Source: Amorphoplanes friuliensis DSM 7358 (GTDB taxonomy: Bacteria > Actinomycetota > Actinomycetes > Mycobacteriales > Micromonosporaceae). From it: 64,000 nt of DNA. Shown here piece by piece: positions 43,116 to 52,065 of the stretch (position 1 is the stretch's first letter; every line of letters begins with the position of its first letter). The stretch covers positions 6,114,001 to 6,178,000 of the forward strand of contig NC_022657.1 in NCBI RefSeq assembly GCF_000494755.1. Direction: 5' to 3'. Under the pieces are notes generated by a model. The model was not told where the DNA came from. It did no database searches and saw nothing but the letters and a program-made list of their open reading frames with translations. The translations under genes and the position numbers were made by a program.

Positions 43116-44468
43116 GTGCCCATCTTTGTGCTCTTTGCCGCCGTCCTGCTGCTGGGCATCGCAGACGCGATGGTCAACTCCTACATCGTGCTCTTCGGCG
43201 CGGATGTGGTGGGCCTGACGCCTTTGCAGATCGGCGTGTGGACGTCGGTGTTTGCGCTCGGCGGGATCACGATCAGCTGGTGGCTGGGCCGGTTGTTCGA
43301 CCGGCGGCCCGCCCGGGCGTACGCGATCGTGGTGATCCTGCTCGGCTCGGCGGGCTACCTGCTGTTGCCTCGGGTGTCGAACTTCTTCGTGCTGCTGTTG
43401 ATGGCGGCGACGGTGCTCGGGGCGATGGGCGCGGCGTTCCCGCAGTTGTTCTCGCTGGCCCGGTCCGTGCTCGGTGAGGGCGCCGCCGGGCAGCGTTCGG
43501 CGCCGGTGTTGCGTTCGGCGTGGTCCCTCGCGTGGGCCGTCGGGCCGCTGCTGGGTGCTCTCGTGCTGTCCCACGGTGGTTATTCGTGGTTGATGTGGAC
43601 GGCCGCGGGCGTGTTCTTCGCTACCGCGCTGACCGTTCTGGTCGTGCCGCGGCCGGGCGCCGCCATCGTGACGGACTCGGCGCCGGGGCCCACTCCGGTG
43701 CTGCTCACCGTGGGTGTGACCCTGTTCTTCGCGGCGATGTTCGCGGGTGGTCTGGCCCTGCCGCTCTTCGTCACCCGGGAGCTGGATCAGTCGCCGACGT
43801 CGATCGGTGTGCTCTTCAGCGTCTGCGCGGCGGTCGAGGTCGTGGCGACCTTGGGGCTGGCTCTCGTTCCCGGCCGCGTCAGTCAGCGGACCGTGATCCT
43901 CGGTGGTTTTGTGTCCTTTGTCGGCTACTACGCCCTGACGGTGGTGTCGACGGGCATGCTGATGCTGGTGATGGCGCAGGTCCTGCGGGGCGTCGGGATC
44001 GCGATCGTCGCGGCGGCCGGCATCCGCTACTTCCAGGACCTTCTCGCACCGGCGACCGGCCGTGCGACCACGCTCTTCGCGAACGCGTCCACGGCCGGTC
44101 TCCTGGTCTCCGGCATCCTGTCCGGCCTGGCCGTCGAGCACCTCGGCTACCGGACCACCCTCCTGCTCTGCGGTGTGGCCGCCGCCCTGGGCGGCCTCAC
44201 CTTCGCGCTCGGCTCCCGCCACCACCCGGGCGGGACCAGCCCGGACAGCGGCCAGGCCCAGCTCGGCAACGGCGGCCGAGATCCGGCGGACCAGCCCGCC
44301 ACCATGAGCCCGGACCAGGCCGGCCCGGACAACACCAGCCCGGACAGCGGTCAGGCCCAGCTCGGCGACGGCGACCGAGATCCGGCGGACCAGCCCGCCA
44401 CCATGAGCCCGGACCAGGCCGGCCCGGACAACACCAGCCCCGACAAGGCGGGCTCTCCTAGTTCGTGA
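43116..44468 (+). CDS. MFS transporter with repeated hydrophilic tail
   Basis: This 450-residue transporter has 12 predicted helices. Motif-A-like GRLFDRRPARAY lies in the first loop and helices such as ISWWLGRLFD, LLRSAWSLAWAVGPLLGALV and LFFAAMFAGGLALPLFV follow; the overall pattern resembles sugar-efflux (SetA-type) MFS proteins. The last ~75 residues are hydrophilic and contain a 33-residue tandem repeat (see repeat entry). The start is GTG 43116. The 3' end overlaps the convergent GH18 gene by 11 bases. The substrate is unknown. Confidence 0.85.
   Translation: MPIFVLFAAVLLLGIADAMVNSYIVLFGADVVGLTPLQIGVWTSVFALGGITISWWLGRLFDRRPARAYAIVVILLGSAGYLLLPRVSNFFVLLLMAATVLGAMGAAFPQLFSLARSVLGEGAAGQRSAPVLRSAWSLAWAVGPLLGALVLSHGGYSWLMWTAAGVFFATALTVLVVPRPGAAIVTDSAPGPTPVLLTVGVTLFFAAMFAGGLALPLFVTRELDQSPTSIGVLFSVCAAVEVVATLGLALVPGRVSQRTVILGGFVSFVGYYALTVVSTGMLMLVMAQVLRGVGIAIVAAAGIRYFQDLLAPATGRATTLFANASTAGLLVSGILSGLAVEHLGYRTTLLLCGVAAALGGLTFALGSRHHPGGTSPDSGQAQLGNGGRDPADQPATMSPDQAGPDNTSPDSGQAQLGDGDRDPADQPATMSPDQAGPDNTSPDKAGSPSS
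44235..44432 (+). repeat. Two 99-bp tandem repeats in the MFS tail
   Basis: Units 44235-44333 and 44334-44432 are near-identical and encode TSPDSGQAQLG ... DQAGPDN, with a third partial unit (TSPDKAG) to 44453. The unit is a multiple of three, so copy-number change keeps the frame. Differences are a few bases only (NGG versus DGD), which indicates recent duplication. Confidence 0.9.
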
Positions 44469-46068
44469 CCGGCTCGCCGGGGACGGTGAAGAGGGGCTGC
44501 CAGGGCTCGTCCGGGCCGATCGGGTACTCGGTCGAGGGTGCGTCGCCCTTGTTGGACCAGCGGGACTGGTACGGCAGGCCCTCGAACATGACCCGGTCCC
44601 CGCGCACGTACATGTCGTTCGGGTTCCAGGCCTCCGTCACGTCGGTGACCGTCGGGGTGGGTTTGGGGGCCTTCTCCGCCGGGCCGACCGGGCCGATCAC
44701 CGACCACGGGGTCGGGTTGCTGCCGTCGCCGGCCGCGGACGGGTCGACGCCCTGGTTGGCCCATTTGGCCTCGTAGACCACACCGTGCCAGACGATCTTG
44801 TAGCCGCTGACGTACTGGGCGGTCAGGCGCCACACCGGGTACGGGCTGGTGGCGGGGTCGTCGACGGTCGGGGCCTGGTCGGGGATCGCGACGGATTCGC
44901 GGCCCGAGGTGCCGACCGCGCCGCCGGGCAGGCCCGCGAAGACGGCGGAGAAGGCCAACGGCTCCTGAGGTACGCCGCTGCACGTGTTCGAGTGGACGAC
45001 CACGTTGGCGAACGTGCCGCGGCACGGGGCGTCGCGGTTGAGTGACCACATCGAGACGCGGCCGAGGCCGTTCTCGACGGCGAACTCGGCCAGGCCGCGG
45101 GCGTCGGCGACGGTGAAGCGTTCGGCGTCGACGTCGTTCTGGCCGATCATGGGCGTGGCGCCGATGCGGGACCACACCTGCGGTGAGGTGAGCTGGACGC
45201 CGAGGCGCAGGTACAGGTCGGTGAGCTGCTTGTGGGTCGCCTGGAGGGCCTGGGTGCTCAGGGCGAGCATGTCCGGGTTCGAGCCCGGCGCCGAGCCGAA
45301 GTCCATGGTCATGACGTTGACGCCGCGCAGCTTGACGCCGCCTTCGAGGGTCGTGCGGACCGCGCCGAGGCCGTCGACGGTCAGGCCCTGGGGCGCCACG
45401 GGCAGCGTCAGCCACACCGTGAGGGGCTTGCCGGCGGCTTCACGCTCCGCCTGCAGGGTCTTGAGCGCCAGGGCGCGGCGCTGCAGCGAGGCGACGTCCG
45501 CTGTGGCCGTACCCTCGATGTCCAGGTCCAGGGTCGAGATGTCGTAACGCTCGACGAGCGTGCGGTAGGCGTCGGTGAGTTTGGCCTGGTCGGTGCAGGC
45601 GACGGCGAGTTCGGTGTTGGTGAGGCCGCCGACGCTGAGCATGATGCTGCCGCCCGCGGCGCGCAGCTGGCTGATGCGGCGGTCCAGCTCGAGCGAGGCA
45701 GCGGCCTCGTCGGGGCTGTAGGCGCCACCCCAGCTGGGCGCGCAGTTGTCCTTGGGGTCCGCGACGACGAAGGCCAGGGCCACGTCGTTCGCCGGGTTCG
45801 CCTCCGGGTCCTGGAACTCGAACGTCGGCGTCAGCGTGACATCGACGTACGGGACGGCCCAGGACTTCGCGGTCGGGCCGGCGGTGTCGCGCAGGTGCAG
45901 GACGGCGACGGTGCCACCGGCGCCGAGACCGGCGACGAGCAGGAAGAGAAAGCCGAGCCTGAGCCACGACAGCCGCTCCGCCGGCGCCTCCGGTTCCTGC
46001 CATTCCAGGTCGGCGAGGGGGTCGTCCTCCGGCCGCACGGCCTGCTGGGTGGCGCGGTCGGTGAGCAT
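44458..46068 (-). CDS. Membrane-anchored GH18-type chitinase-like protein with two carbohydrate-binding modules
   Basis: This 536-residue protein is a type II membrane protein with a helix at about 38-58. The barrel has SIMLSVGGLT and the catalytic segment LDLDIEG, where Asp181, Asp183 and Glu185 match the DxDxE of GH18. VNVMTMDFG and a late MWSLNRDAPC fit the same fold. Two CBM5/12-like modules follow (YKIVWHGVVYEAKWANQG and VMFEGLPYQSRWSNKG). GH18 enzymes cleave N-acetylglucosamine polymers. It is divergent from the GT2-EAL gene, so it may process the polymer made by that protein; this is inference. Confidence 0.85.
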   Translation of the reverse strand: MLTDRATQQAVRPEDDPLADLEWQEPEAPAERLSWLRLGFLFLLVAGLGAGGTVAVLHLRDTAGPTAKSWAVPYVDVTLTPTFEFQDPEANPANDVALAFVVADPKDNCAPSWGGAYSPDEAAASLELDRRISQLRAAGGSIMLSVGGLTNTELAVACTDQAKLTDAYRTLVERYDISTLDLDIEGTATADVASLQRRALALKTLQAEREAAGKPLTVWLTLPVAPQGLTVDGLGAVRTTLEGGVKLRGVNVMTMDFGSAPGSNPDMLALSTQALQATHKQLTDLYLRLGVQLTSPQVWSRIGATPMIGQNDVDAERFTVADARGLAEFAVENGLGRVSMWSLNRDAPCRGTFANVVVHSNTCSGVPQEPLAFSAVFAGLPGGAVGTSGRESVAIPDQAPTVDDPATSPYPVWRLTAQYVSGYKIVWHGVVYEAKWANQGVDPSAAGDGSNPTPWSVIGPVGPAEKAPKPTPTVTDVTEAWNPNDMYVRGDRVMFEGLPYQSRWSNKGDAPSTEYPIGPDEPWQPLFTVPGEPVTN

Positions 46069-46254
46069 GGGGGCCCTTCCGTCGTGGGTCGTCAGCGGTG
46101 GCTCGACCTCAGCAGTCGGATCGGCAGACGCACCGGCGACTGAAGGACGGCGGCCCCGAAACCTTCAAGCGGCGTCCCGCTGCCGCCGATGGGGAGTCGA
46201 ACGGGCGTGGGTGGTCCTCGCCAGGTACGCCGCACACTCAGTGAAGGGCTATCC

Positions 46255-49200
46255 ATGCAGCGCAACTCGGTGGACCAGCGCAAGCCGGACGCCCAGCGGC
46301 AGTGGGGTGCGGACCGGCGGTCGAAGCCGCACCCGCTCGTGCCTCCCGCCGTGTCCGAGGGCCGCATCAACCGCGGCCGGCTCGCGATCGTGCTGACCAT
46401 CACCGTCTGGGCCTGCTACATCGTCGGCACGGTGATCCAGCAGTTCATCGCCGGGCACGCGAACACGGCGCGGCTGGCCATCGAGGCGATCGTTTACATG
46501 ATCGTCGTCACCGGGCTGGCGGCTTCGGCCACGGCGTACCTGATCACCCGGATCGGCTTCTTCTACCGCAGCCGGGCGCACCACCGGGCGCCGCGCATCG
46601 TCCTGGACACGTTCCTGCAGGGTAAGACCCCGTCGGTCACGGTCATCGTGCCCTCTTACCAGGAGGACGAGCGGGTCATCCGTACGACGCTGCTCTCCGC
46701 GGCGTTGCAGGAATACCCCGGCCTGCGGGTGACCCTGCTGATCGACGACCCCCAGAATCCGCGTACGCGGGCAGCCCGTGATCTGCTCCTGGCCGCACGG
46801 GCGCTGCCGGGCGCGATCGAGGCCGAGCTGGCCGCGCCCTTCACCCGGGTGCAGGCGGCCTACGAGCGCTTCGAGCAGTCCCTCGACGAGCGCGACGAGC
46901 GGGTCACCACGACCGCCGACATGCGCGACCTGGCCGACGAGTACCGCGTCGCCGCCGGCTGGCTCTTCGGCCTCGGCCACCGCCAGGAGATCATCGACCA
47001 CACCGACGTCTTTTTTGTCGAGCACATCGTGAACGCGCTCGGCGAGGACCTCGGCACGATCGCCGAGGCGCTCGACGGTGGCGCCGAGGACAACACGGCC
47101 CTGCCGGTCGACCGGCTGATCCAGCTCCACCGGCGCCTGGTTGCGATCTTCGACGTGACGATGAGCAGCTTCGAGCGCAAGCGGTACGTGTCGCTGTCCG
47201 GTGAGCCGAACAAGGCCATGAACCTGAACAGCTACATCGGGCTGATGGGCGGCAGTTACCAGGAGGTCGGCACCCCGCTGGGCGTCGCCCTGGTGCCAGC
47301 CGGCCCCGGCCAGGCCGAGCTGACCATCCCCGACCCGGACTACGTCCTCACCCTGGACGCCGACAGCGTGCTGCTCCCGGAGTACGCCCTGCGCCTCGTG
47401 CACCTGCTCGAGCAGGGCGCCCACGAACGGGACGCCGTGGCACAGACGCCGTACAGCGCGTTCCCCGGCGGGGCGACCCGCATCGAACGCATCTCCGGCG
47501 CCACCACCGACATCCAGCACATCGTGCACCAGGGCATGACGCACTACGACGCCACGTTCTGGGTCGGCGCCAACGCCGTGCTGCGCAAGAAGGCCCTGGA
47601 CGACATCCGCGAGGTCTCGTACGAGGGTGACTGGGAGATCCGCCGGTACATCCAGGACCGGACCGTCATCGAGGACACCGAGTCGACGATCGACCTCGGT
47701 GTGCACGGCTGGACGCTCTACAACTATCCCGAGCGCATGGCGTACAGCGCGACCCCGCCGGACTTCGGCTCGCTGGCCATCCAGCGTCAGCGCTGGGCCA
47801 ACGGTGGTCTGCTGATCCTGTCGCGGCTCAAGGACCAGTTCCGCGCGCGGACCGCGGCCGGCCGGAAGAATCGCTTCGGCGAGCTCTTCCTGCGGGTCAA
47901 CTACATGGCCTCCATCTTCTGGAGCTCCGTGTGCCTCGTGATCATGCTCGTGTACCCGTTCAACGCCGACCTGCTCAACCCGATCCTGCTGCTGGTGTCG
48001 GTGCCGTACTTCCTGATGATGAGCGCCGACCTGAAGTCCGTCGGGTACAAACGCCTCGACGTGCTGCGTGTCTACGGATTCAACCTGATCCTGCTCCCGG
48101 TCAACCTGTCCGGCAGCTTCGCGTCGATCCTCCAGCTCCTGACCGGCGAGAAGAGCCAGTTCAAACGCACCCCCAAGGTACGGAACCGCACGACAGCCGC
48201 GACGTCGTACCTGCTCGCCCCGCTGGCTCTGATCGCGCTCTGTGCGTACACAGCGGTTCGTGACATCCAGCTGCAGCAGTGGGACAACCTCGTCTTCGCC
48301 GGCCTGAACCTGGTGCTCGCCACGTACGCGATGGTGGCCTTCGTGGGTGTGGGCAACACGATCGTCGACCTGTTCACCCACCTGCGCCAGTGGCTCTACC
48401 GCCCGGCCCGCCCGGCCAAGCGCGCCGTCGCCCCGCGTCCCGCGCAGACCAACCACGCCGAGGGCCAGGCCCTGGCGCCGACCGGCGCGATCGGCGACTG
48501 GGCGTCGGTGCTGCACTACCGCTCCGAGCGCGGCTCGTCCGGCCTGGTCGCGGTCCGTTCGACACAGGCCCCGGCCGCGGGTCGCAAGAGCCCGCAGTCC
48601 CGCTCGAACTCCTTCGAGGAGTTCACCTTCTTCACGGTCTTCCAGCCGATCTTCGAACTGGGCTCGGCCGAGGTGGTCGGTTACGAGGCGCTGACCCGTT
48701 TCGCGGACGGCACCCGCCCCGAGCGCGGTCTGGCGGCGGCCGAGGCCAAGGGCATGCACATCGACCTCGACGCGGCCCTGATCCGTGCCGCGCTGGCCTC
48801 GTCCACCGCCCTCCCCGAGGGCACCTGGCTCGCGGTCAACGTCTCCAGCGATCTGCTGCGCCGCCCGCGCGAGCTCGAGCCGCTGCTGGCGGAGAGCACG
48901 CGCCCCCTGGTCCTGGAGATCACCGACCCCGACGGCGCCGACCTCGACAACCTGCCTGCCGGCGTACGCATCGCCGTGGACGACGCGGGCGCGGGTTACG
49001 ACACGCTGGCCCGCCTGGAGTCGCAGAAGCCGGCGTTCCTGAAGCTCGGCCGCGCGTCGCTGGCCGGGGTGGAGAAGGAGGGCGCCCGCCGCGCCTCGAT
49101 CCGCTCGCTGGTCGAGTTCGCCAAGGAGAACAACTGCACGGTCATCGCCGAGGGCATCGAGTCGGCCCAGCAGCGCGACGCGCTCGCCGAGTGCGGGGTA

Positions 49201-49275
49201 CCGCTCGGCCAGGGCTTCTACCTGGGCCGCCCGGTCCCGGTGGAACGCGCCCTGGCCGACGCCGCCGGCCGCTGA
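46255..49275 (+). CDS. Processive GT2 glycosyltransferase fused to an EAL domain
   Basis: This 1006-residue protein begins at ATG 46255 with GAAGGGC upstream. Two N-terminal helices precede a GT2 domain with VTVIVPSYQEDE, LDADS (Asp368, Asp370) and QRQRW at 510-514, the signature of processive cellulose/hyaluronan/chitin-type synthases. Four to five further helices follow, then a linker and an EAL domain from about 792. The EAL part keeps YEALTRF (Glu811), LAVNVSS, VLEIT, IAVDDAGAGY, LKLGRAS, VIAEGIES and GQGFYLGRP, so c-di-GMP binding or hydrolysis is plausible. Synthases usually carry PilZ instead. The product is unknown. Confidence 0.9.
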   Translation: MQRNSVDQRKPDAQRQWGADRRSKPHPLVPPAVSEGRINRGRLAIVLTITVWACYIVGTVIQQFIAGHANTARLAIEAIVYMIVVTGLAASATAYLITRIGFFYRSRAHHRAPRIVLDTFLQGKTPSVTVIVPSYQEDERVIRTTLLSAALQEYPGLRVTLLIDDPQNPRTRAARDLLLAARALPGAIEAELAAPFTRVQAAYERFEQSLDERDERVTTTADMRDLADEYRVAAGWLFGLGHRQEIIDHTDVFFVEHIVNALGEDLGTIAEALDGGAEDNTALPVDRLIQLHRRLVAIFDVTMSSFERKRYVSLSGEPNKAMNLNSYIGLMGGSYQEVGTPLGVALVPAGPGQAELTIPDPDYVLTLDADSVLLPEYALRLVHLLEQGAHERDAVAQTPYSAFPGGATRIERISGATTDIQHIVHQGMTHYDATFWVGANAVLRKKALDDIREVSYEGDWEIRRYIQDRTVIEDTESTIDLGVHGWTLYNYPERMAYSATPPDFGSLAIQRQRWANGGLLILSRLKDQFRARTAAGRKNRFGELFLRVNYMASIFWSSVCLVIMLVYPFNADLLNPILLLVSVPYFLMMSADLKSVGYKRLDVLRVYGFNLILLPVNLSGSFASILQLLTGEKSQFKRTPKVRNRTTAATSYLLAPLALIALCAYTAVRDIQLQQWDNLVFAGLNLVLATYAMVAFVGVGNTIVDLFTHLRQWLYRPARPAKRAVAPRPAQTNHAEGQALAPTGAIGDWASVLHYRSERGSSGLVAVRSTQAPAAGRKSPQSRSNSFEEFTFFTVFQPIFELGSAEVVGYEALTRFADGTRPERGLAAAEAKGMHIDLDAALIRAALASSTALPEGTWLAVNVSSDLLRRPRELEPLLAESTRPLVLEITDPDGADLDNLPAGVRIAVDDAGAGYDTLARLESQKPAFLKLGRASLAGVEKEGARRASIRSLVEFAKENNCTVIAEGIESAQQRDALAECGVPLGQGFYLGRPVPVERALADAAGR

Positions 49276-49908
49276 TCAAGCTGGGGCGGGCCGATCCTGG
49301 TCCGCCCCACGCTCCAGCGAAGCGATGATGATCTCTCGTGCCGCATCGACGGTGACGGCCAGAGCGGCCGGGTCCCGGCCGATGCGTTCGGCGCCCGAGC
49401 GCATGACCCCGGACAACAGCTCCACCACCAGCTGTACGTCGCCGACCTGGCGGAACTCTCCGCCGGTGATGCCGTCCCGCACGACCCGCTCGGTCTCGAC
49501 CACCACCTCGTGGAACGGGCTGCCCGGCCCTTTCGGCTCCCCGACCGGCGGCAGAGCCGCGCCGGGCCGGAACATCAGCTGCATCACCGGGTCCGTGAAC
49601 GCCTCCAGGACCACCTCGATGATCTCCCGCAGCCGCTCCCCGGCCGGATCCGCCGTCCGCGCGGCGACGACGGCCACCCGCTCGACCGCCGGCCGGCCCA
49701 ACCGCTCGGTCAAGGCCACGACCAGCGCACTCTTGTCACCCGCATAGTTGTAGAGCGTGTTGCGGGCGAGCCCCGTCCGGGCGGCGAGATGCCCCATGGT
49801 GATCGAGTCGTAGTCGCGTTCGAGCAGCAGCTGACGCATCGCCCCGGCGAGCTCGGACCAGACCAGCTCGTGGTGCTGGGAGATGCTGGCTCCCCGGATC
49901 CGCGGCAT
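49276..49908 (-). CDS. TetR-family regulator
   Basis: This 210-residue regulator has an N-terminal helix-turn-helix (RDYDSITMGHLAARTGLARNTLYNYAGDK, shown as SITMGHLAARTG plus LARNTLYNYAGDK) and a helical ligand-binding domain (EIIEVVLEAFTDPVMQLMF). ATG 49908 has GGGGGAGG 10 bases upstream. It is divergent from the serine hydrolase gene across 56 bases and may control it. No clear palindrome was seen in that gap. Confidence 0.9.
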   Translation of the reverse strand: MPRIRGASISQHHELVWSELAGAMRQLLLERDYDSITMGHLAARTGLARNTLYNYAGDKSALVVALTERLGRPAVERVAVVAARTADPAGERLREIIEVVLEAFTDPVMQLMFRPGAALPPVGEPKGPGSPFHEVVVETERVVRDGITGGEFRQVGDVQLVVELLSGVMRSGAERIGRDPAALAVTVDAAREIIIASLERGADQDRPAPA

Positions 49909-49964
49909 CCGACCATCCTCCCCCACCGGTTCCCCCGTTCCTACCACCGCCCGGATACCTTGCG

Positions 49965-50876
49965 GTGGTGAACGCGGACCAGGTCGCGTCTCTGGTCCGG
50001 CTCGCCGGCTACGGCCCGCGAGATCCGGTACTGGTCGGCGCGCAGCTCGACGACGCACCGCCCGTCCTTCTCCCCGGCGGCCGGGCGCCCCTGGTCTACA
50101 TCGCGTCGCTGTCCAAGCAGTTCACGGCCGCCTGCGCGGCTCTGCTCGTCCGGCAGGGACGCCTCGACGTCGAGTCGAGCCTGGCGAGGTGGATGCCCGA
50201 ACTGCCCGCGTGGGCGGCCACCGTGCGGGTGCGCCACCTGATCCACCACACGAGCGGCTTGTCCTTCGACGAGGCCCGGCACGCTGAGTGTGACCGGACC
50301 ACCGCCGGCGTCCTCGCCGCCCTCGACCACCTCGACAGCCGGCCGGGAACCGAGTTCCGGTACAGCAACGCGGGCTACGTCTGCCTGGCTACCGTCGTCG
50401 AACGCGCCGCGGGTCAGCCGCTACCCCGCTTCGCCCAGGATCACCTGTTCGCCCCGCTCGCCCTGAACGACACCCGCTACTGGTCCGGACCGGCACCCCA
50501 CCCACCCGGCGCAGCACCGACCGACCACCGTCACCCGGCACCGCTCTCCCTCGGCGACGGCGGTGTCTGGTCGACAACCCCCGACCTGCTGCGCTGGAAC
50601 CAGGCCCTCGACCACGACGAGCTGGGCATCTCGGCGCTGCTGCACACACCGGGCCACCTCGACGACGGCACGCCGCTCGACTACGCGTGGGGTGTCGGTG
50701 TGCGTACCCGGGGAAATGATCGGATCCATCGCCACGGCGGCAGCTGGCCGGGCGTGACCGCCCAGCTCGTCCGCATCCCGTCGCGGCGCTCGGGGTTTGT
50801 CGTCCTCGCGCTCGACAACAACCAGGACCGCACGGCCGCCCTCGCCGAGGCCATGCTGCAGGCACTCACCCCGTAG
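49965..50876 (+). CDS. Beta-lactamase-fold serine hydrolase
   Basis: This 303-residue protein has the class C/esterase-type motifs SLSK (nucleophile Ser and Lys, near residue 49), YSN (near 129) and HGG (near 258), plus HLIHHTSGL. No signal peptide is visible, so a cytoplasmic esterase or peptidase is more likely than a beta-lactamase. The start GTG 49965 is followed at once by a second GTG. The GNAT gene follows by eight bases. Confidence 0.88.
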   Translation: MVNADQVASLVRLAGYGPRDPVLVGAQLDDAPPVLLPGGRAPLVYIASLSKQFTAACAALLVRQGRLDVESSLARWMPELPAWAATVRVRHLIHHTSGLSFDEARHAECDRTTAGVLAALDHLDSRPGTEFRYSNAGYVCLATVVERAAGQPLPRFAQDHLFAPLALNDTRYWSGPAPHPPGAAPTDHRHPAPLSLGDGGVWSTTPDLLRWNQALDHDELGISALLHTPGHLDDGTPLDYAWGVGVRTRGNDRIHRHGGSWPGVTAQLVRIPSRRSGFVVLALDNNQDRTAALAEAMLQALTP

Positions 50877-50884
50877 GGCCCATC

Positions 50885-51370
50885 ATGGGCTCCATGCCCG
50901 AAATCTCCGTGCGTGCGATGACCCCCGCCGAATTCGACCATTGGAACGAGTCCACCGTGCACGAACTGGCCGCGGTGAACGTCGCGGCCGGCAACTGGCC
51001 CGCGGACGAGGCCGTGGACCGGGCCCGCCAGTCCCGCCTCGAGCGGCTGCCGGACGGCGTCGACACCGCCGACATGCTGTTCCTCCTGGGTCTGCGGCCC
51101 GACAGCACCCCGATCGGCTTCCTCTGGATCGGCCTGAAACACCCCCGCGGCGTGCAGGACTGCGCCTTCCTCTACTTCATCGAAGTCACCGAAGCCCACC
51201 GCGGCTCGGGCTACGGCCGCGCCCTGCTGCAGGCCGGCGAGCAAGCGGTCCGCGCCCGCGGACTGTCCTCCCTCGAACTCAACGTTTTCGGCGCCAACAC
51301 CCGGGCCGTCCACCTCTACGAGACCGCCGGATACACCGTCGTCACCCAGCAGATGCGCAAACCCTTGTGA
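50885..51370 (+). CDS. GNAT-family N-acetyltransferase
   Basis: This 161-residue acetyltransferase has the acetyl-CoA-binding loop VTEAHRGSGYGRALL and the final NVFGANTRAVHLYETAGY motif. The acceptor is unknown. ATG 50885 is used; ATG 50894 is three codons in. The stop overlaps the next start (GTGA), so it is coupled with the TrpF-like gene. Confidence 0.9.
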   Translation: MGSMPEISVRAMTPAEFDHWNESTVHELAAVNVAAGNWPADEAVDRARQSRLERLPDGVDTADMLFLLGLRPDSTPIGFLWIGLKHPRGVQDCAFLYFIEVTEAHRGSGYGRALLQAGEQAVRARGLSSLELNVFGANTRAVHLYETAGYTVVTQQMRKPL

Positions 51371-52020
51371 CAACGATCAAAGTGGACGGGGTGCGCTCGG
51401 CCCAGGAAGCGGTCACCCTGGAGACACTGGGCGCCGACCTGATCGGCGTTGCGCTCAGCCCGAACCCCCGGTCCCCCGGCACGCCGGTGCTCACCGAAGA
51501 GCAAGCAGCCACGATCGCCGACGCCCTGATCCACGCCGTCCTGGTCACCAGCATGGAGCTGACCGACCGCAACCAGGTGCTGCGCAGCGTGGCGGCCACC
51601 GGCGCAGGCCTGGTCCAGACGATCACCGCATCGATCCCGCCGCCCGACGTGCGGGCAGCGCTCCGCGAAGCCGGGGTCGGCATCGTCTACAGCGGCCTGG
51701 AGATCAACCACGACGACGATCCGGGCTGGGTGTTCGGGGCCTTCACGGACGTGCCGGATCTGAACGCGGCACTGTTCCAGGTCGAGGTGCTGCCGGAGTA
51801 CACCGGCTCGTGGGCGTTCCTGCGCGACGAGTCCCCGGAGTTCGCGGCGGAGTTCCAGATCGCCGACCTCGACGCGCTCGGTCGCGAACGGCCGCTCGTG
51901 GTCGGCCTGGACTTCACGACCGGCAACGTGCGGGAGATCATCGCCGCGCTTCCCTGGGTACGGGGAATTGCCCTCACGCGCGGGGATGCGGTGCGCGTGC
52001 TGGGGGCGGTCGGCGGATAG
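51367..52020 (+). CDS. TrpF-like (phosphoribosylanthranilate isomerase-like) barrel protein
   Basis: This 217-residue protein starts at GTG 51367. It resembles the PRAI barrel: IKVDGVRSAQEAVTLETLGA followed by DLIGVALSPNPRSPGT, with a late GLDFTTGNVREII. In TrpF the first strand reads KICG, where the Cys is the general base; here it reads KVDG, so the Cys is replaced by Asp. It is isolated from tryptophan genes and coupled to a GNAT gene, which argues against the standard isomerase role. Its function is not known. Confidence 0.65.
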   Translation: MTTIKVDGVRSAQEAVTLETLGADLIGVALSPNPRSPGTPVLTEEQAATIADALIHAVLVTSMELTDRNQVLRSVAATGAGLVQTITASIPPPDVRAALREAGVGIVYSGLEINHDDDPGWVFGAFTDVPDLNAALFQVEVLPEYTGSWAFLRDESPEFAAEFQIADLDALGRERPLVVGLDFTTGNVREIIAALPWVRGIALTRGDAVRVLGAVGG

Positions 52021-52065
52021 TCGCGTACCCGACGGGGTTGTTTCGGTGGGGTGGCCGGGGGACCT

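Noticed and set aside
44235-44432. Possible CRISPR-like repeats
   Set aside because: The units are adjacent without spacers, are 99 bases long and lie in frame within a coding sequence.
46249-48759. Long minus-strand frame opposite the GT2-EAL gene
   Set aside because: The plus strand has clear GT2 and EAL motifs; the antisense reading is a high-GC artefact.
49909-49964. Operator in the TetR/serine hydrolase gap
   Set aside because: No inverted repeat of six or more bases per arm was found in these 56 bases.
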